Source: Gnetum montanum (Eukaryota > Streptophyta > Gnetopsida > Gnetales > Gnetaceae). Taken from it: DNA of 64,000 nucleotides. The position numbers and the translations under genes are program-made. The DNA is taken from the NCBI GenBank assembly GCA_015680685.1, contig MNCI01034323.1, positions 353,240 to 417,239 of the forward strand, read 5' to 3'. The notes under the pieces were generated by a model. It did not search any database. It had not been told where the DNA came from and worked only from the letters and a program-made list of their open reading frames with translations. Positions 1 to 12,142 of the stretch are shown here, in pieces; position 1 is the first letter of the stretch; every line of letters starts with the position of its first letter.

Positions 1-640
1 TTGTCTTCTTACACCTAATGTATAATATAACATATATTTGACATTTTCCATGACATCCGAGAACAAGATTTCACAGAAAAGGATGGAAATAGCTAGGGGG
101 AAGATGAGAAGACCATGGAAACATATGAAAAACCTCAAGTTAAGTTAAGGGAAGGTTTCTAGATTTCTTATCTTCTTATTATCCATAAATATTGATGTAA
201 TTCATAGTTATAAGGATAATGAAAGAGAAAGAGTTATGAGATGATTGAGTAAGGCATGGGAGAGCACATTGAGTGAATGCATAGAGGTTGTAGCTCCAAG
301 GTCAATTATGTAGACTTGTATGTTCTAGTCTTTCTTGTAATTTGACATCTCATTCCTGAGTTATGGAAACATCTCTCTATTAGTTATGTCTTACATTGAG
401 AATAGCCATTATGTGGTTATAGAGCCTTATGCTCTACAATATCATTTAATTGTGAAAGGTTTTTGATGTTATGGGTTCTAAGAATCCTATTGTAATCTTC
501 TAATCAATTAATTGAAGATAGCTAGTTTTCTTGTTTTTAGTAAAACGTTTTATTTTTACATAATATCTAGATTTAGTATTTGAAGGTGATTAATTACTTG
601 AGTGAACCTAATCCAGTGTTATTGGTATTGAATCTTAACT
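1..640 (+). repeat. Probable end of an LTR plus leader of an old Ty3/gypsy element
   Basis: This stretch directly precedes a decayed gag-pol remnant. Near 619-635 there is a sequence resembling a degenerate initiator-Met tRNA primer site (ttggtattgaatc against the usual TGGTATCAGAGC). If that reading is right, the bases before it are the 3' part of a 5' LTR whose start lies outside the window. No open frame of note is present. Bases 15-55 resemble the reverse complement of about 3490-3530, which is unexplained. LTR status is inferred from position only. Confidence 0.35.
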
Positions 641-682
641 TTATTGTTTCTTGGAATTGGTTAAGGATTTTATCAATTTTAG

Positions 683-3290
683 ATGGCATCCAAGAAGAAA
701 TAGGTGCAAGCATTGAATAGAGACATGAAGAGCATGAATTCTACCTTCCAAATGATGGTTTCTCAATTGAATGAAATCAACATAAAGGTAAATAGAGATT
801 TTGGTTCTAGCCATATCTTGACATGCAGAGGTGATGAGCATGTGCATTTAGATAAAGAAGTTTCACAAGTTGGTGTAGATAAGGTAGATGAAGAGGAAGG
901 GCAATCCAGCTCTGGGAGTATAGGAATTCATCAACCAAAGATTTCAATGAAAGGAAATCATATTTCTCATATAAGAATTCCAAGGGCTCCAATGGTGATC
1001 AATATTTCTTTAGGAAAGCTTGATGAGGACAATGAGGAAAGAGTTGTTAAAGCATTCAAAATTGTTGTAATACTTCCATACATGGAGTTGAAGACTTTCA
1101 ATGATATAGATCACATGCATGCTTTTGCAAGCTAGATAAAGATACTTGAGAAGAATTTCTAGTTGGAAGAGGTACTGAACAAATTTAGGATACTTATTGC
1201 GAAATCTAGATTAGAAGGTATGGCCTCTGCTTAGTGGGAAAAGGAGTTCCAAAGTTACGAAATACAAAGCAATCAACCCATCAAAGATTGGAATATGATG
1301 AAATATAAGTTGAAGAGGAAATTTGAATGGTTTCATTAGAGGTAAGAATCTATTATGAAGTTAAAGTTTCTAAAGCAAGGTGATAGGGATGATAAATAAT
1401 TCTACATCAAAATTTGGGATATATTCCATCAAGCTAAGGTAAACTAGAAAGAGTATGCACAAGCTTCAATATTTTTAGGAGGTTTCAAAAGGTCTACTAT
1501 TAAGATTTATCCTTTTATGAGCCACAAATCCTTGATGAGGCTTATGATTTGGCACTTAAGGTTGAGAAGAAATTATGTGGATTTAGAAACAAGAGAAAAC
1601 AAACTTTGAGATGAAAGAAAAACGAATTGAAATCTAAGAAGGCATCTAAGTCCAAATCTAAAGACAAGGATGGTAGCCATGATAAGAAGATTGAAAGAGG
1701 TGACAGGAAGGTTAAAGCCAAGAAGGACTAAGACAAGTGAGGCATGGGCCAAGGTGGTAGCTCATGAAAAATTTAGTGTTTCAAGTATAAAGAATGGGAA
1801 CATAAGCAATGCAAATGTCCACTTCACAATACATCCAAGGATAAAGATTTGCAAACCATGAATTTGGAGGAGACATCAAGCCAAGTTCTTTAAAGAGATA
1901 ATCCTAATGCTCCAAAAATTGAGGATTTTTTATGAATTAAATTCTTGTGCATTCATGGAAAATGTAAATAGAGGAGATTACCCTAATAGAATATTGTTAT
2001 TTTGGATTGGAACAAGATGTTTAATTAGTAGGAAATGGATTCATGTCTTGATTACTAAGGGAACCTAAGAAAATGTTATTTCTTCTAGGGTAGTTTCTAG
2101 ATTGAGTTTGGTAACTAATCATCATCCTAGACCCTATAAAATGCATTGGTTATTTAGAGATTTTTCCCAAAAGGTGAGGGAACAATGTACTTCGAAATCT
2201 AAAATTGAAGGTTTTTATGATGTTGTAAAGTATGATGTACTTCCAATAGATTGTGCTAATGTAATTCTTCATAGACCTTGGGATTTTGACAATGATGCTT
2301 AGTTTGATGAGGCAAGAAATGTGTGGATTGTAGTTAGACTTGATGGAATCCATGAGTTTATTCCTATGATGGCTGAACAAGTGAGGCAACAAAGTTCACC
2401 TAATGCTTCCTTAATCCTTCTAGGAGAGAGGGTATATATTGAGGAACATTTTGAAATTAGTTTTGATTATGTTATTATGACAATAGTTGCTATTAACCAT
2501 GATGATATGTAGGTTGAACTTCCTAAAAGTGTGCTAGGCTTGAAGGAGAAAATTTTCAAGGTATTTAAGGAGAAATTGGATGGATTGCCATTGATGAGAA
2601 ATGTACAAAGTTGGGTTGATTTTATCACTAGTGCTACCATTCCAAATAAGAGAGCTTACCAGATGGCACCAAATTAGGAGGCCAAATTACAAAGACAAGT
2701 AGAAAAATTACTTGCAAATGACTTCATGAGAAAATTTGTTTTACCTTATGCAATTCTAGTGGTGCTAGTGCTAGAGAAAGATAGAAATGAATGGAGGATG
2801 TGTATTGATTTCGGATAGGTTTGAAGAAGCCTTAAAGAGCCGTTGATGAGTAGGATAGACCAATGGAGGAACTATCATATTCAAGATGAACTATTATTTA
2901 AGAATGGAATGTATGTGTTTCTAATTATGATTTAAAAAAAAGATTTTGTTTGAAGAGCATTGTAGTGGCATGGCATGTAACATGAGCAGGGTTAAAACAT
3001 TAGAACTTATGGGCAGGTACTATTTTTGGCTTGGTATACAACTAAAGTTTCCAAATTTGTGAAGGCATGTCTAATTTGTTAGAAGTTCAAGGGAGGTAAA
3101 ATAGTGGATGAACATTATATGTCTTTGCCAATTCTCAAGGGTTAATGTAAAAGTGTGTCTATAGATTTTGTGAGTAGTATTCCAAAATCAAAAAATGGAA
3201 ATGATGTAATTTTTATTATTTTTGATAGTTTCTTCAAGATGGTGCATTTCATTCTGTGTAGACTTGTTAACAAGGCTTGACTAAATGGAT
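683..3290 (+). pseudogene. Decayed Ty3/gypsy gag-pol with internal RT/RNase H deletion
   Basis: Pieces of a retroelement polyprotein are readable in order, broken by many stops and frameshifts. From 683 there is a gag N-terminus. Gag-like helical sequence follows at about 1200-1600 (GMASAQWEKEF-like, then YDLALKVEKK). A zinc knuckle at 1777-1818 keeps C, H and C but has Tyr in place of the second Cys. A retropepsin tail lies at 2102-2300 (PYKMHWL ... DVLPIDCANVILHRPWDFD). The start of reverse transcriptase follows at about 2590-2815, ending at EWRMCIDFG. The sequence then jumps directly to an integrase zinc-binding and core region at about 2930-3290 (KACLIC, IDFVSSIPKSKNGNDVIFI). The RT palm and RNase H are missing. 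The protease-RT linker and the Met-type primer site suggest a Del/Tekay/Reina-like element, but no chromodomain is visible, so the lineage is uncertain. Confidence 0.8.
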
Positions 3291-3299
3291 GTTGTAAGT

Positions 3300-5780
3300 T
3301 TTGGAATGTTAGTCCACCATTAAGTTGAATATTCAATATGCATAAATCATATGTAAAAGGAGAAGTATTATCAACCTACATATTGTTATGTCAAAAGTAA
3401 CTTATATCCCATATGTTTTTTATATACACCACTTGATGGAAAGACAACCTTGATGGACTACAAGTGATAGATTTGGTGACACCCTATTCCCAGATGTTAT
3501 GGAAAATTCTAAATATATGTTACATTTGTTAGTATACATAAAGAAAATATGCGGAAAATGTTAAATATATGTTACATTCGATATTATGTATATAGAAAAT
3601 AATATAGAAAATGCAGAAGAAAAAAGAAAAGAATACTTTATTAATGTGGAATAATTTATTTTGGTTATGATTTGAGCCTTCCTTATGGTTATCTTTCTTT
3701 AACATCTATTCCTTAGAGGCTATCTAGTACTTCCACCATGATTAGACCTACAACTTGCTAGAAGGGATGGCCAGTCCTCTTCCTATCCTGCTTCACCTCC
3801 TACTTATTACTCACATTTACTTGCTCTACAACTCCATGTTGATACAATCTCTAATGCCTGGGTATGAATATCTTAGGCCAAACCTATAAAGACCACCTCG
3901 AGAAACATAGTTGTTATTACAATGCAATCTTTTAGGTCTTATTACAATAATTACGATAGTTGTTATGAAGAGACACCATCTTCATCATGTAATAGAATCA
4001 TTCAGGAATGGGAACATGGCAATCTATCCCGCTTAGGTTTTATTTTTCCTCAAATGTGTCCGCGTACATGATCTATTTCTATCTCCAGTGTTTCCTTTCA
4101 TACTCTAATGCTCTAGACTTTGATTTCTCCTGTTGACTTGAGGTTGAATATCCTAATGCTCTCATGCATATTCTACAAACAAAATATAAGAGAGAAGAGT
4201 ACATGGAAAATAAGTATTATTTTATCAGTACTTACCTTATTCTCTAAGATATTGACAAGAGGTGAATTAAAGGTCTACCAACCACCAAGCACCAGTCCTA
4301 ACTAGGATCACACAAGTACACTGATATCTGGTTAACTAAGTGAAGGTAGGGTAAATCCTTTATTTCCAACTTGCATTATCCTAGATATTATAGTTATCAA
4401 ATTAAAAAAAATAACTTAATCAATAAATAAAATTACAAAGGTTATATATAGGATGAGATATTCCCTGATCTTGATCAACCTTAAGGATTAATGGAAGTAG
4501 TTGTAGTTCTACCATAAGGGGTATATGATTAGATGATATTATTTGGGATGGTAGGGATTGTTCTTACTTCTCAAGTTCTTCATTATAAATTAACTCTACC
4601 AACTTCTTAACTTAGAAGAATTAGGCATCATATCCAATATAGTTTAGGGTCTTAATGAAGAATGATGTTGACTCATCTTCATTAGTTATGGAAGAGTAGT
4701 TGCTAAATCATGCTTCTTGATGAATACTCTCCATAAACCTTATTTGTTATTGAATTTTAGGGTTTGACTTATCTATTGAAGACTCAAAGTAAGAGAAATA
4801 AAAAATAGTCAATGAAATTGCATGTTGAAGTGATGAAAATATCTTCTTCAAATTGTATTCCTCTTCCAAGGCTTCTTTTACACATCCATATTTTAGGAAT
4901 TGATAAATACTACTTCTAGCTTTTTGTGTTAAAGTCTTCAAAAAGGATAAATGACAATGTATTTTTGACCATTGGATTTTAAATATTAATGCTAATGCTA
5001 TGTGTCTTCTTTGAAACCTTAAGTATTCTTTTTTCCCCATGATTTGAAGTTCTAGAATTTCAAAGATCATAGCTTCTAATTTCCATTCAAATATTTGTAC
5101 TAATTCAAACTTAGTTTCTTTGTAAAAGACTGGACAACCATCCATGTTGTGATTTTTGCAATAGGATAGACTATATAGCTTGAAGGAAAAACTTTCAGAA
5201 GAATATTTTTGCTTGTGAATACCTAGTATCCCATCTTTTTCAAGTTTAGCTAAAAATTGTAAAAGAATTTCCATGACAAGACTTCTTGTAGGAACAAGAC
5301 ATTATCATCCAAATCTTGTAACTCTACTAAGATGCATGGATATCAATACTCATGCCAATCTAAGGCCCATAGTCGACATAGTGAATGTTTTTTTTTCACT
5401 GGCTAGAGATCTTGCAAGCACATTATATGTTGTAACTTTAATTCTTTTCTGGGTTATTTCACCTTTTGGGTATCATACACCTTGTTGAAATAAGATTATG
5501 ATTCTCCATGATAATTTGCTAAATGATTTGGTTGTAAGCAAAATTGGTATACATCTTCTTGATCATTATAATTCATCAACTGATGCTTCAACTGATTCTA
5601 GATCAATAATAACTAGCTGTATTACCTAGACTATTAATGACCTTTCTACCCCTCATAAGACATTGACTTTGGTAGTTTAACTAATGATACACTAGTGGTT
5701 AGTTATCTACGACTAACTATTAGCATGGTCTAAGCATCTAATCCTAAGGCCCAAGGTAGTCCAAGAGGTTAGATCTATTT
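3300..5780. other. Unassigned AT-rich sequence between two retroelements
   Basis: No protein motif, LTR pair or tandem array is recognisable here. There is a short imperfect direct repeat at about 3500-3600 (atatatgttaca twice, separated by about 75 bases). At 3476 the sequence ggtgacaccc resembles the start of some gypsy LTRs, but no partner was found. A 175-codon open frame on the minus strand is listed separately. Other open frames here are short and show no family resemblance. Confidence 0.4.
4747..5274 (-). CDS. Unrecognised 175-codon open frame
   Basis: This frame is open from an ATG at 5274 to a stop at 4747. The product is rich in Leu, Phe, Lys, Ile and Glu and has several aromatic stretches, but I recognise no domain, signal peptide or membrane segment. 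It sits between two retroelement remnants with no neighbouring gene. A frame of this length can arise by chance in AT-rich DNA, although the AT content makes it somewhat less likely. I list it because it is the longest open frame in the unassigned stretch. It may be a fragment of a captured or degraded gene, or noise. Confidence 0.15.
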   Translation of the reverse strand: MEILLQFLAKLEKDGILGIHKQKYSSESFSFKLYSLSYCKNHNMDGCPVFYKETKFELVQIFEWKLEAMIFEILELQIMGKKEYLRFQRRHIALALIFKIQWSKIHCHLSFLKTLTQKARSSIYQFLKYGCVKEALEEEYNLKKIFSSLQHAISLTIFYFSYFESSIDKSNPKIQ

Positions 5781-5789
5781 AGTCTTCTT

Positions 5790-7023
5790 TACAACTGAAT
5801 AAAGATAATAAGAAATCTCCAACCAAGCAATGGAAAAATCCTACATAGAAGCCTAAAAACAAGAATGATAAGCAAGGTAAGTCATGGAAGCAAGTAGGTC
5901 CACTGAATCCCACTTCCATCTTGTCCATACCCATGACCTCTACAACCCAGGCTACTTTAACTAGTACACCACAGGAGGGATCTAAGTCCCAAGAGAAAGG
6001 AAACGATTCTAGGCCACAACAACCTAAACATGAAGTTTGCATTTTTGGATACATGGAGGAAGTATGGAACAACAAGAATGAAAAACTCACAACCAACAAT
6101 AGAGACTTCCTCAATGCAATGGAATAGGTCAACTAGTCATTGAAATAGAAAAATACAATCTTGAGCCTATATGAACTTATCATGACTTTTGCTAGTCATC
6201 GTGAAGCACTAGTTAAGATGTTGATCTCCATCCCTATTAGCAAGGAAATCTCTTCTAATGAAGAATACATCCATGCAGTGATCGTACCTTCTTCATGTAG
6301 GGAGGCAAGATCAACCTTACTAGTGTTTCATGATAGGAAAATGAAGAAAAACCCACAAAATATCAAAGTAACAAAGGCATCCCTCTTCATAAGTATACGA
6401 GTAGGATAGTATAAAGTATATAGGATGCATGTTGATGATGGGATGGAAAAAAATGTTATACCTTACACCATCATTGAGCATTTTTACCTATAAAAAAATG
6501 CAACATAGCACAACTTTAACCATTAAATCCTTTAATGGATCACGGGTTGCTGTTAAAGGCTCCATATCCTTAGATTTTATGGAAGGGAGAAAATTCCCCA
6601 CAATGACAAACTTCTTGGTGGTATAGGAAACACCAAGATTCAACCTTATCCTACGAAGACCATGGCTAACTCAATTACGAGATGTGTCTTCACCTATCCA
6701 CCAAGAAATTCACTTGCCTTATGAGGAAGATGAAATAATCATTCACAGTGATAGTGCAACCCTCATAGCAATTAAAAATGTTGTTGTAGAATAGGGGTCC
6801 AAAGTGGAGTTTCAGGAAGAAAATATTGTTGTTGACAACAAAATCAAAGAGCCCGAGGTAGCAAAAGAGGCCAAGAAAAACAATGATGAATTTGTTGATG
6901 CACCATGGGAAGAGCTCCCCTTTAACATCATTAGTGAAGGTGATGGGGAACACAAGCTTGTGCAACATAGGTTGTATGCATTTCCTAATCTCTTAAAGAT
7001 TAGGAAACATATACACAAGTGAT
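5790..7023 (+). pseudogene. Element A gag C-terminus and aspartic protease, broken
   Basis: This remnant runs parallel to the intact gag-protease of element F (59657-63331). Matching blocks include SLYELIMTFASHREALVKML (6158-6220), the retropepsin active-site region RMHVDDG (about 6424-6444), SFNGSRVAVKG (6528-6560), FNLILRRPW (6641-6667) and SSPIHQEIHLPYE (6690-6728). The C-terminal EELPFNIISEGDGEHK lies at 6910-6957 and the stop at 7020-7022. Several in-frame stops and at least one frameshift (near 6400-6500) interrupt it. The first Asp of the active site survives, and Ala-Ala after the DDG has become Met-Glu. The gag core and zinc knuckle are absent upstream, so the copy is 5'-truncated. 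Confidence 0.8.
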
Positions 7024-7963
7024 GTGTACCCCTAGTCCCCCTACTCCATGCACTTATGTCCATGTAACCATATGTACTGGTAGCCTTTTAGCCTAGTTTA
7101 CAATTTACCTTTTCTTCATGTTAAGTTTAGATTTGCATATAACTTGAAGTTTACTTTGGTTTTGCATTTTTACTTTTAAAGCCTTTTTCTTTATTTTTCT
7201 TATAAAAAATTTACACCTTATAAAAATTTTAAAACTTGAAAAAAAATCCATAAATATTTATACATTTTCCTTTATCATATGACCTACTAAGGTCTTAAAT
7301 TGGCAAATCCCATTGCCCACCATGGCCTTAAACTATAAAACAACACCATAGCCTGGGGTTTACTCTTGTTTACCATTTACTTTTGAAGCCTCTTCCTTTT
7401 TAAATCCTTTGACCATGAAAAACCATAAATATTCTGAAACCAAAAATTTGATGAAAATCCTAAAACATAAAATAGATCAAAATTCCTCTTTTTCTGGTTG
7501 GGGTCCATCATGGCCTAAAATTGGCAAGAATGTATGGCCTAGTAAGGCCTTAGACTAGCAAAAATGTGATGGTCCACCATGACCTAAAACTAGCAAAGAA
7601 ACTTTTAACTTGTTTTCATTTTAGTCTATAGCCCCATTGCTTAGACATTTCAACCTTTTATTGTATTCTAACTAGATTAGGCAGCTTAGCTTTAAACTAC
7701 AGTTATAACATAAAACCGTAAAAACTGTAATATGAATAAAACTGTAATGCTAGAACGATATAACCAAAATTGAAAAATTAAACTTAAAATTAAAATGTCT
7801 ACAACATAATAGTCATGGCCACATGGTGTGGCAAAATTTTAAACAATAAAATAATAAATAATGGAATCATCCACAACTAAATATTTAGGTAATATTAGCC
7901 ACAACAACATCAACATCAAACATGATCAACAACAAAATGATTGAAAATAGACAACTAATGGTG
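7024..7963 (+). repeat. Element A post-protease spacer with degenerate spacer repeats
   Basis: This is non-coding DNA between the protease stop and the 3' end of the antisense gene. At 7281-7600 a short motif recurs in the form ggcc..taaactggcaa, ggcctaaaattggcaa and gacctaaaactagcaa. It is a diverged form of the spacer repeat that is cleaner in B and F. The remainder is AT-rich and otherwise featureless. Confidence 0.55.
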
Positions 7964-8458
7964 CTAGGAGACATATGGAGGAGGAGGCAAAGGGTCATTC
8001 CCACCCTCACTACTAGGGCCACCAATATCACATGGTGCCTATAACATAACAACATAAAGCCAATTAGTAATCAATGCACAAAAAAACCAAGTTATTAACT
8101 TAAGAAAAACTATAATAAGCATACCTAAGAGGGTTCTAAAGTAGCATACTCTATGGGCAAAGTTTGAAGACCAACCTCTAGATGGTGGAGGAGTTGGTCT
8201 TCAGTCATGTTAGCCCAGTCTACATCCCCAAGATTAATACTAGTGAGGATGTTGCTCTCATTGACGTCACTCCATGTAAGGGGCTTATATAAAAAGGTGG
8301 CAGTGGTTACCTCCCCTAAGGCATCTAAAAAATGGGGGAGTTAGCCACAACCACAATGTATCCAAATAACTTGTAAGCCTCCTCCACATTAATCCCCTTC
8401 ATAAAAAACTCCAATCGGCATCATTTCATAGATTCATCTTGCAACCACTTGAGGTAGG

Positions 8459-9271
8459 TGATGAGTGGCGAGGTACCCCTACACTCAACCATATGAATAC
8501 AAGTGTCTCACATGCGATCTAGTCAAAATCCAAGGACTAAGTGCTTACGTGCCTTATGGAACACCTAAGGTTAATCAATCACTATCTTCCCAAACTTACT
8601 TGTATTGTCACGGTTGTATGGTTAAGTAAGCTTGAGGTATATGATTTTTATATCTTTTATCTTTTTAACGCCTATGCTAATGAGGAAGGGTGAAGAGACT
8701 AAGTAACTAACTTTTATTAACTACTTATTAACTAAGTTCTAATTGTCCTAGCACCAGTATCCATTCCCACTTTCCACACACACCTTGAACCAGTGCAACA
8801 CTGCTGGGATTACCAAAAACTATTCGTTACTAGGTTACCAAGCGTTACACACGTGCTCGAAGTGCTCCTACTGAATGCACTTAACTAGGAGAGTTGAGGA
8901 TTGAGAGAGATTTAATTATCTATGAAAGAAATTAAAAATTTAACAATAATTAAATCCTAATTAGCTTAGTCCATGTGCTATAAGGTTTATCAGAAAGTTC
9001 ATCTTTATTTTTGTACACAAATATGTGTTCAGGTACAATTTGCTCGAATAAAGATCCATTCACTTTAGGACTCCTATTGTGGGTACATGGAAATTATTCT
9101 AAGTCTAGAATGGTAAAACTGCTATAGTTTAGCTAAGGGTCTAGATCTAGATGATATTACAAGAGAAAGCTGCCTCTTATTTATAGAACTGGTGACGAGC
9201 TGCGATATCGTGTACGCAATATCGCAGGGGCCGACGCGATATCGCAACCGTTGTGATATTGCGGCTCATCA
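8459..9271 (-). repeat. Element D 3' LTR
   Basis: This copy of the D/C family LTR ends next to a polypurine tract at 9272-9283 (GGGGGTA before the LTR, minus strand), so it is the 3' LTR. A TATAAATA box lies at 9178-9185 (minus). Upstream of it in the U3 part, 9200-9265 carries a run of GATATC-centred palindromes (gcgatatcg, gcgatatcgc). Confidence 0.9.
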
Positions 9272-10640
9272 TACCCCCATGACTGAATGAAAACTTGTCC
9301 TTGAGTTCCTTACAAAATATTGGGAAGGTATGGAATTATTGACTTGAATGATACTAATGGTGAATGGGGTGACATGTGAATGGATCATCATTATAATACA
9401 TGACAAAATTAGTGTTCATGACAAGAAGAGTGAACACTATGTACATTTGACATTCAACCTTATTTAGCAGCTGAGAGAGAAGAGAGAAGAGAGAGAGAAA
9501 GAAGAAGTCTGTTGCTACTGACACCAAGATTGCACCTTTCGTTGTTTGTCTGTAAGCGTGCCATCAATCTTATTCCTTGCATAATTGCTTCAGCACCAGT
9601 CCATTCCAAGTGTTCCCTCCAAATCCAATCCATTGTTGTATGATTGCCATTTGCACACACAACACAGTCTTATATTAGCAAGGGTAAATGAATCCCAATG
9701 CAATTGATACCTTTCCTCAGTGTAAGGTCCATTGGCTGAGGTGTGACATGGCTAATGCGGATTTGGAGATATAATATTGGTAACTACTCGAGGTGTAGGG
9801 GTTAAGAGAAAATTGAAAAAATTAGACTAGGATCCCCATGAATGAGAATGAACCTTCGGTAGCGAGAGAATGGAAAAAATTAAGGAATAAGAAAGACGGA
9901 GAAAAAGAAACAATGGCAACGCCGATACAAATGGGTGTCAAAGATGGAGATGAACAAAATAAAAGGTGATTACAGAAATGTTTAAGGGAAATAAATTAAC
10001 TGATGCACCAAATAGGAATGCCAATGGGTCCTCCCCAAAGCAGTCTCATGCTATTAATGCCCTGACAATCCCACATTCAAAGAGTTCGTAGGCTCTAGAA
10101 ATGTTAGTTGTAAGTAAGAGTTAAATTCTTAACTGTAAAAGTTTACCAAAAAGAAAACAATGCATCAACCAAAATATGGACTATTGATACAACCAGCAAT
10201 GAGGTGAAAAATGGAGAAAGAAGGATGGAAGTGAGAGAATGAAATGGAGTCTTAAGAACAAGGTGGTGTATAGCCCCTTGTGTGTTAATGGTTAATGTAA
10301 CTTAGTAGATCTCATTCCAAATCCAGCCTCAAACAAACCACATCCAGTGACTTCGCATTAATACATTCGACCAATCCATCCACTTGAAGTAACAAGAATG
10401 CTTCCACCAAAGAGTCACCGCCATTTTGACGAAATGAAAAAGGATAAAGTAGGAAGCGAGAAGGGCCTTAGTTAGAGGGAACATGTTTATTTAGTTCCAT
10501 AACCAATGCTTGTAGCTCAAATGATTATTTCATCTAAGGGGTGTGCTTTGAATTCTCACTATTTTTTTTTGTGTTTTGCGTGAGAACCACACCATGCAAA
10601 GACTTATTATTTTTATTAGCTCAGCTTCTCGATAATGGAG
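9272..10640 (-). other. Element D 3' non-coding region
   Basis: No coding frame is supported. The sequence is collinear with the reverse complement of element C from about 49870 back to 48530. Examples are the block around 9590-9650, which matches 49510-49570, and the block at 10020-10060, which matches about 49080-49120. It therefore belongs to D's 3' untranslated half. The short open frame at 9460-9660 is conserved only as part of this non-coding homology and looks fortuitous. Confidence 0.7.
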
Positions 10641-10936
10641 TGATGTCAGAATGTTCCAGGCTTTATACCTCTCTTGTGATATTAAGTTAACTCCGGAACT
10701 TGAGTCTAGAAGAGCTTTACGGGGTTCATTCCCAGCAACTTGGAGATAGATTAGGGGGCTTCCAAGATCAGAGAATTTCCTGGGAAGGTGGCTTACCTTG
10801 ATCTAGTCAATAATAGTATGTGTCAACATAATCATGTCTGTTGAGCTCTGTTTTTGGTTTGAAGGGAGCTCTGAAGCCTTATTTGATGGAGGAGGATTTA
10901 GAGGCTCAACCGCTTGTGGTTGTGAGAGCTTGTTTG
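10641..10936 (-). pseudogene. Element D protease start, truncated, left of the B insertion
   Basis: This piece is the reverse complement of the region at about 46950-47220 in element C. It holds the DWIKVGHLP-like stretch before the retropepsin (with a stop in place of Trp) and then a remnant of the LLDSSSGV active-site region. After that the sequence jumps to the 3' non-coding region, so most of the protease has been deleted. It joins directly with 28122 onward across element B, in the codons around the gag-protease border. Confidence 0.7.
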
Positions 10937-12125
10937 TGTACCGCCCGAAATCGTTGGCCTCCAGCTGGAAAGAAACAGAGACCGTGGGATCGCAGGACAC
11001 GCATAGAAGACCCAACCTTTGCCTGAGGGTGAGCTAGAATGAATGAAGGTAGAGCACCTTGGGTGGTCCGCACGCGGATCAGACAATGATTTTCCCAAAC
11101 GTACACCGAAGTGCTATACGCTGGGTTATACATAAACGGTGTAGCGAGCGTAAACAATGTAACCAATGCAGATAGAGCGTAAACATAAACAGGCGTAAAC
11201 AGAGTACGTATAAGAATTAATGCAAACTGTAAATGATTATGGAAAGAAAATGTAAAAATGGCATTACAGAATGAGAATACAATGCACCGGTCTAACGCAG
11301 TTGTAAATGGAACACAAGGCGGACAAAAGCCCCAGTGGTTGCAGGGAGGACTACGGCTGGTTCACTGTAAGCACGACATAGAGGTTGTATCCTCAGCGTA
11401 CAGAGTTGCCCAGCATAAAAGGTTTTGTGCTCTAGTTCTCAGCGTCTGGGAATTTACCAAAACGTTTTCGATTTTGTCAAAAATTGGGCTTTTATACAGG
11501 GTTTTGATGGAGGACTCGGGTTGAGAGACACGTGGCGCGTTGACCTGGTGCAAGGGCGTAAAATTTACAAGCGTACAATATGTTACATTTGTCGGGCATA
11601 TACGCTGGGTGTATATGCTATCTGCAGCGAGCGTAGATTGTGGACGTATACGCTGGTGGATGCTGGGCGTATACGTAGGGGCGTATACGCTGATGTGCTG
11701 GGTGTATACGTTGGTGGTTGCTGCCTTGTGCCAAATCTCACTCTGTAGTGCTATTTTCATGTCATCTTTGGAGGGTTCATGCCAGACATCTGCATCTGTC
11801 ATACCTGCTGAGCATACATGTGAGGCGTGTACGCTGGTCGTCTACGCTATATGTCTATGCCGGGCGTATACGCTGGGCGTATACGCTGTGACTTTGAGTG
11901 TACACGCTGGGCGTATACGCTGAGAATTTGAGCGTATATGCTGGGAATGTACAATTGGGTGTATACACTAGGCGTATACGCTGGAACTACATACTTAGTG
12001 AAAATTGAGCATCTGATCTCCGAAGTTACCATGTTTTACAGCAAATGCAGCTGTGGTCATCTAGGGGTTCCAGGGACCTGCTTGGTGTTGGACAAGTACT
12101 AAGCTCCAAATTTTGTGGTATTTCA
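10937..12125 (-). repeat. Element B 3' LTR
   Basis: It is 1,189 bp and matches 26924-28116 along its length. A TATAAAAG box reads on the minus strand at 11489-11496. The U3 half (11580-12000) is packed with copies of the palindrome CAGCGTATACGCTG and one- or two-base variants. Open frames across this stretch (for example 11362-11802, minus, and 11540-11923, plus) are produced by the repeat and are not treated as genes. Confidence 0.92.
11580..12000. repeat. Array of GCGTATACGC-type palindromes in the element B 3' LTR
   Basis: About twelve copies of a short palindromic core (GCGTATACGCTG, with variants such as GTGTATACG, GCATATACG and GCGTGTACG) are spaced irregularly by 10-60 bases. The exact inverted symmetry of the 14-mer CAGCGTATACGCTG means each copy reads the same on both strands. 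The same array is present in the other LTR (27600-28000). Confidence 0.85.
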
Positions 12126-12142
12126 TTGGCCCCTCTTTATTG
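12126..12142 (-). promoter_or_regulatory. Element B polypurine tract
   Basis: On the minus strand this reads AATAAAGAGGGGCCAA directly before the LTR start TGAAATACCA, the position of the plus-strand primer. The same arrangement occurs in element A at 41041-41056 (ACAAAGAGGGACCAA then TGAAATACCA), which supports both the LTR boundary and the relationship of the two elements. Confidence 0.8.

Noticed and set aside
1-3540. Terminal inverted repeats of a DNA transposon enclosing the first element (bases 15-55 against about 3490-3530)
   Set aside because: The match is short and imperfect, the enclosed sequence is a retroelement remnant, and no target duplication could be seen.
5921-6132. Minus-strand frame at 5779-6132 as a membrane protein
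   Set aside because: The plus strand here carries recognisable gag-protease sequence. The minus frame is its shadow.
11362-11923. Open frames on both strands across the LTR of element B
   Set aside because: They follow the palindromic repeat, encode repeated Val-Tyr-Ala/Ile-Arg words, and lie in an LTR. The same occurs in the other LTR.
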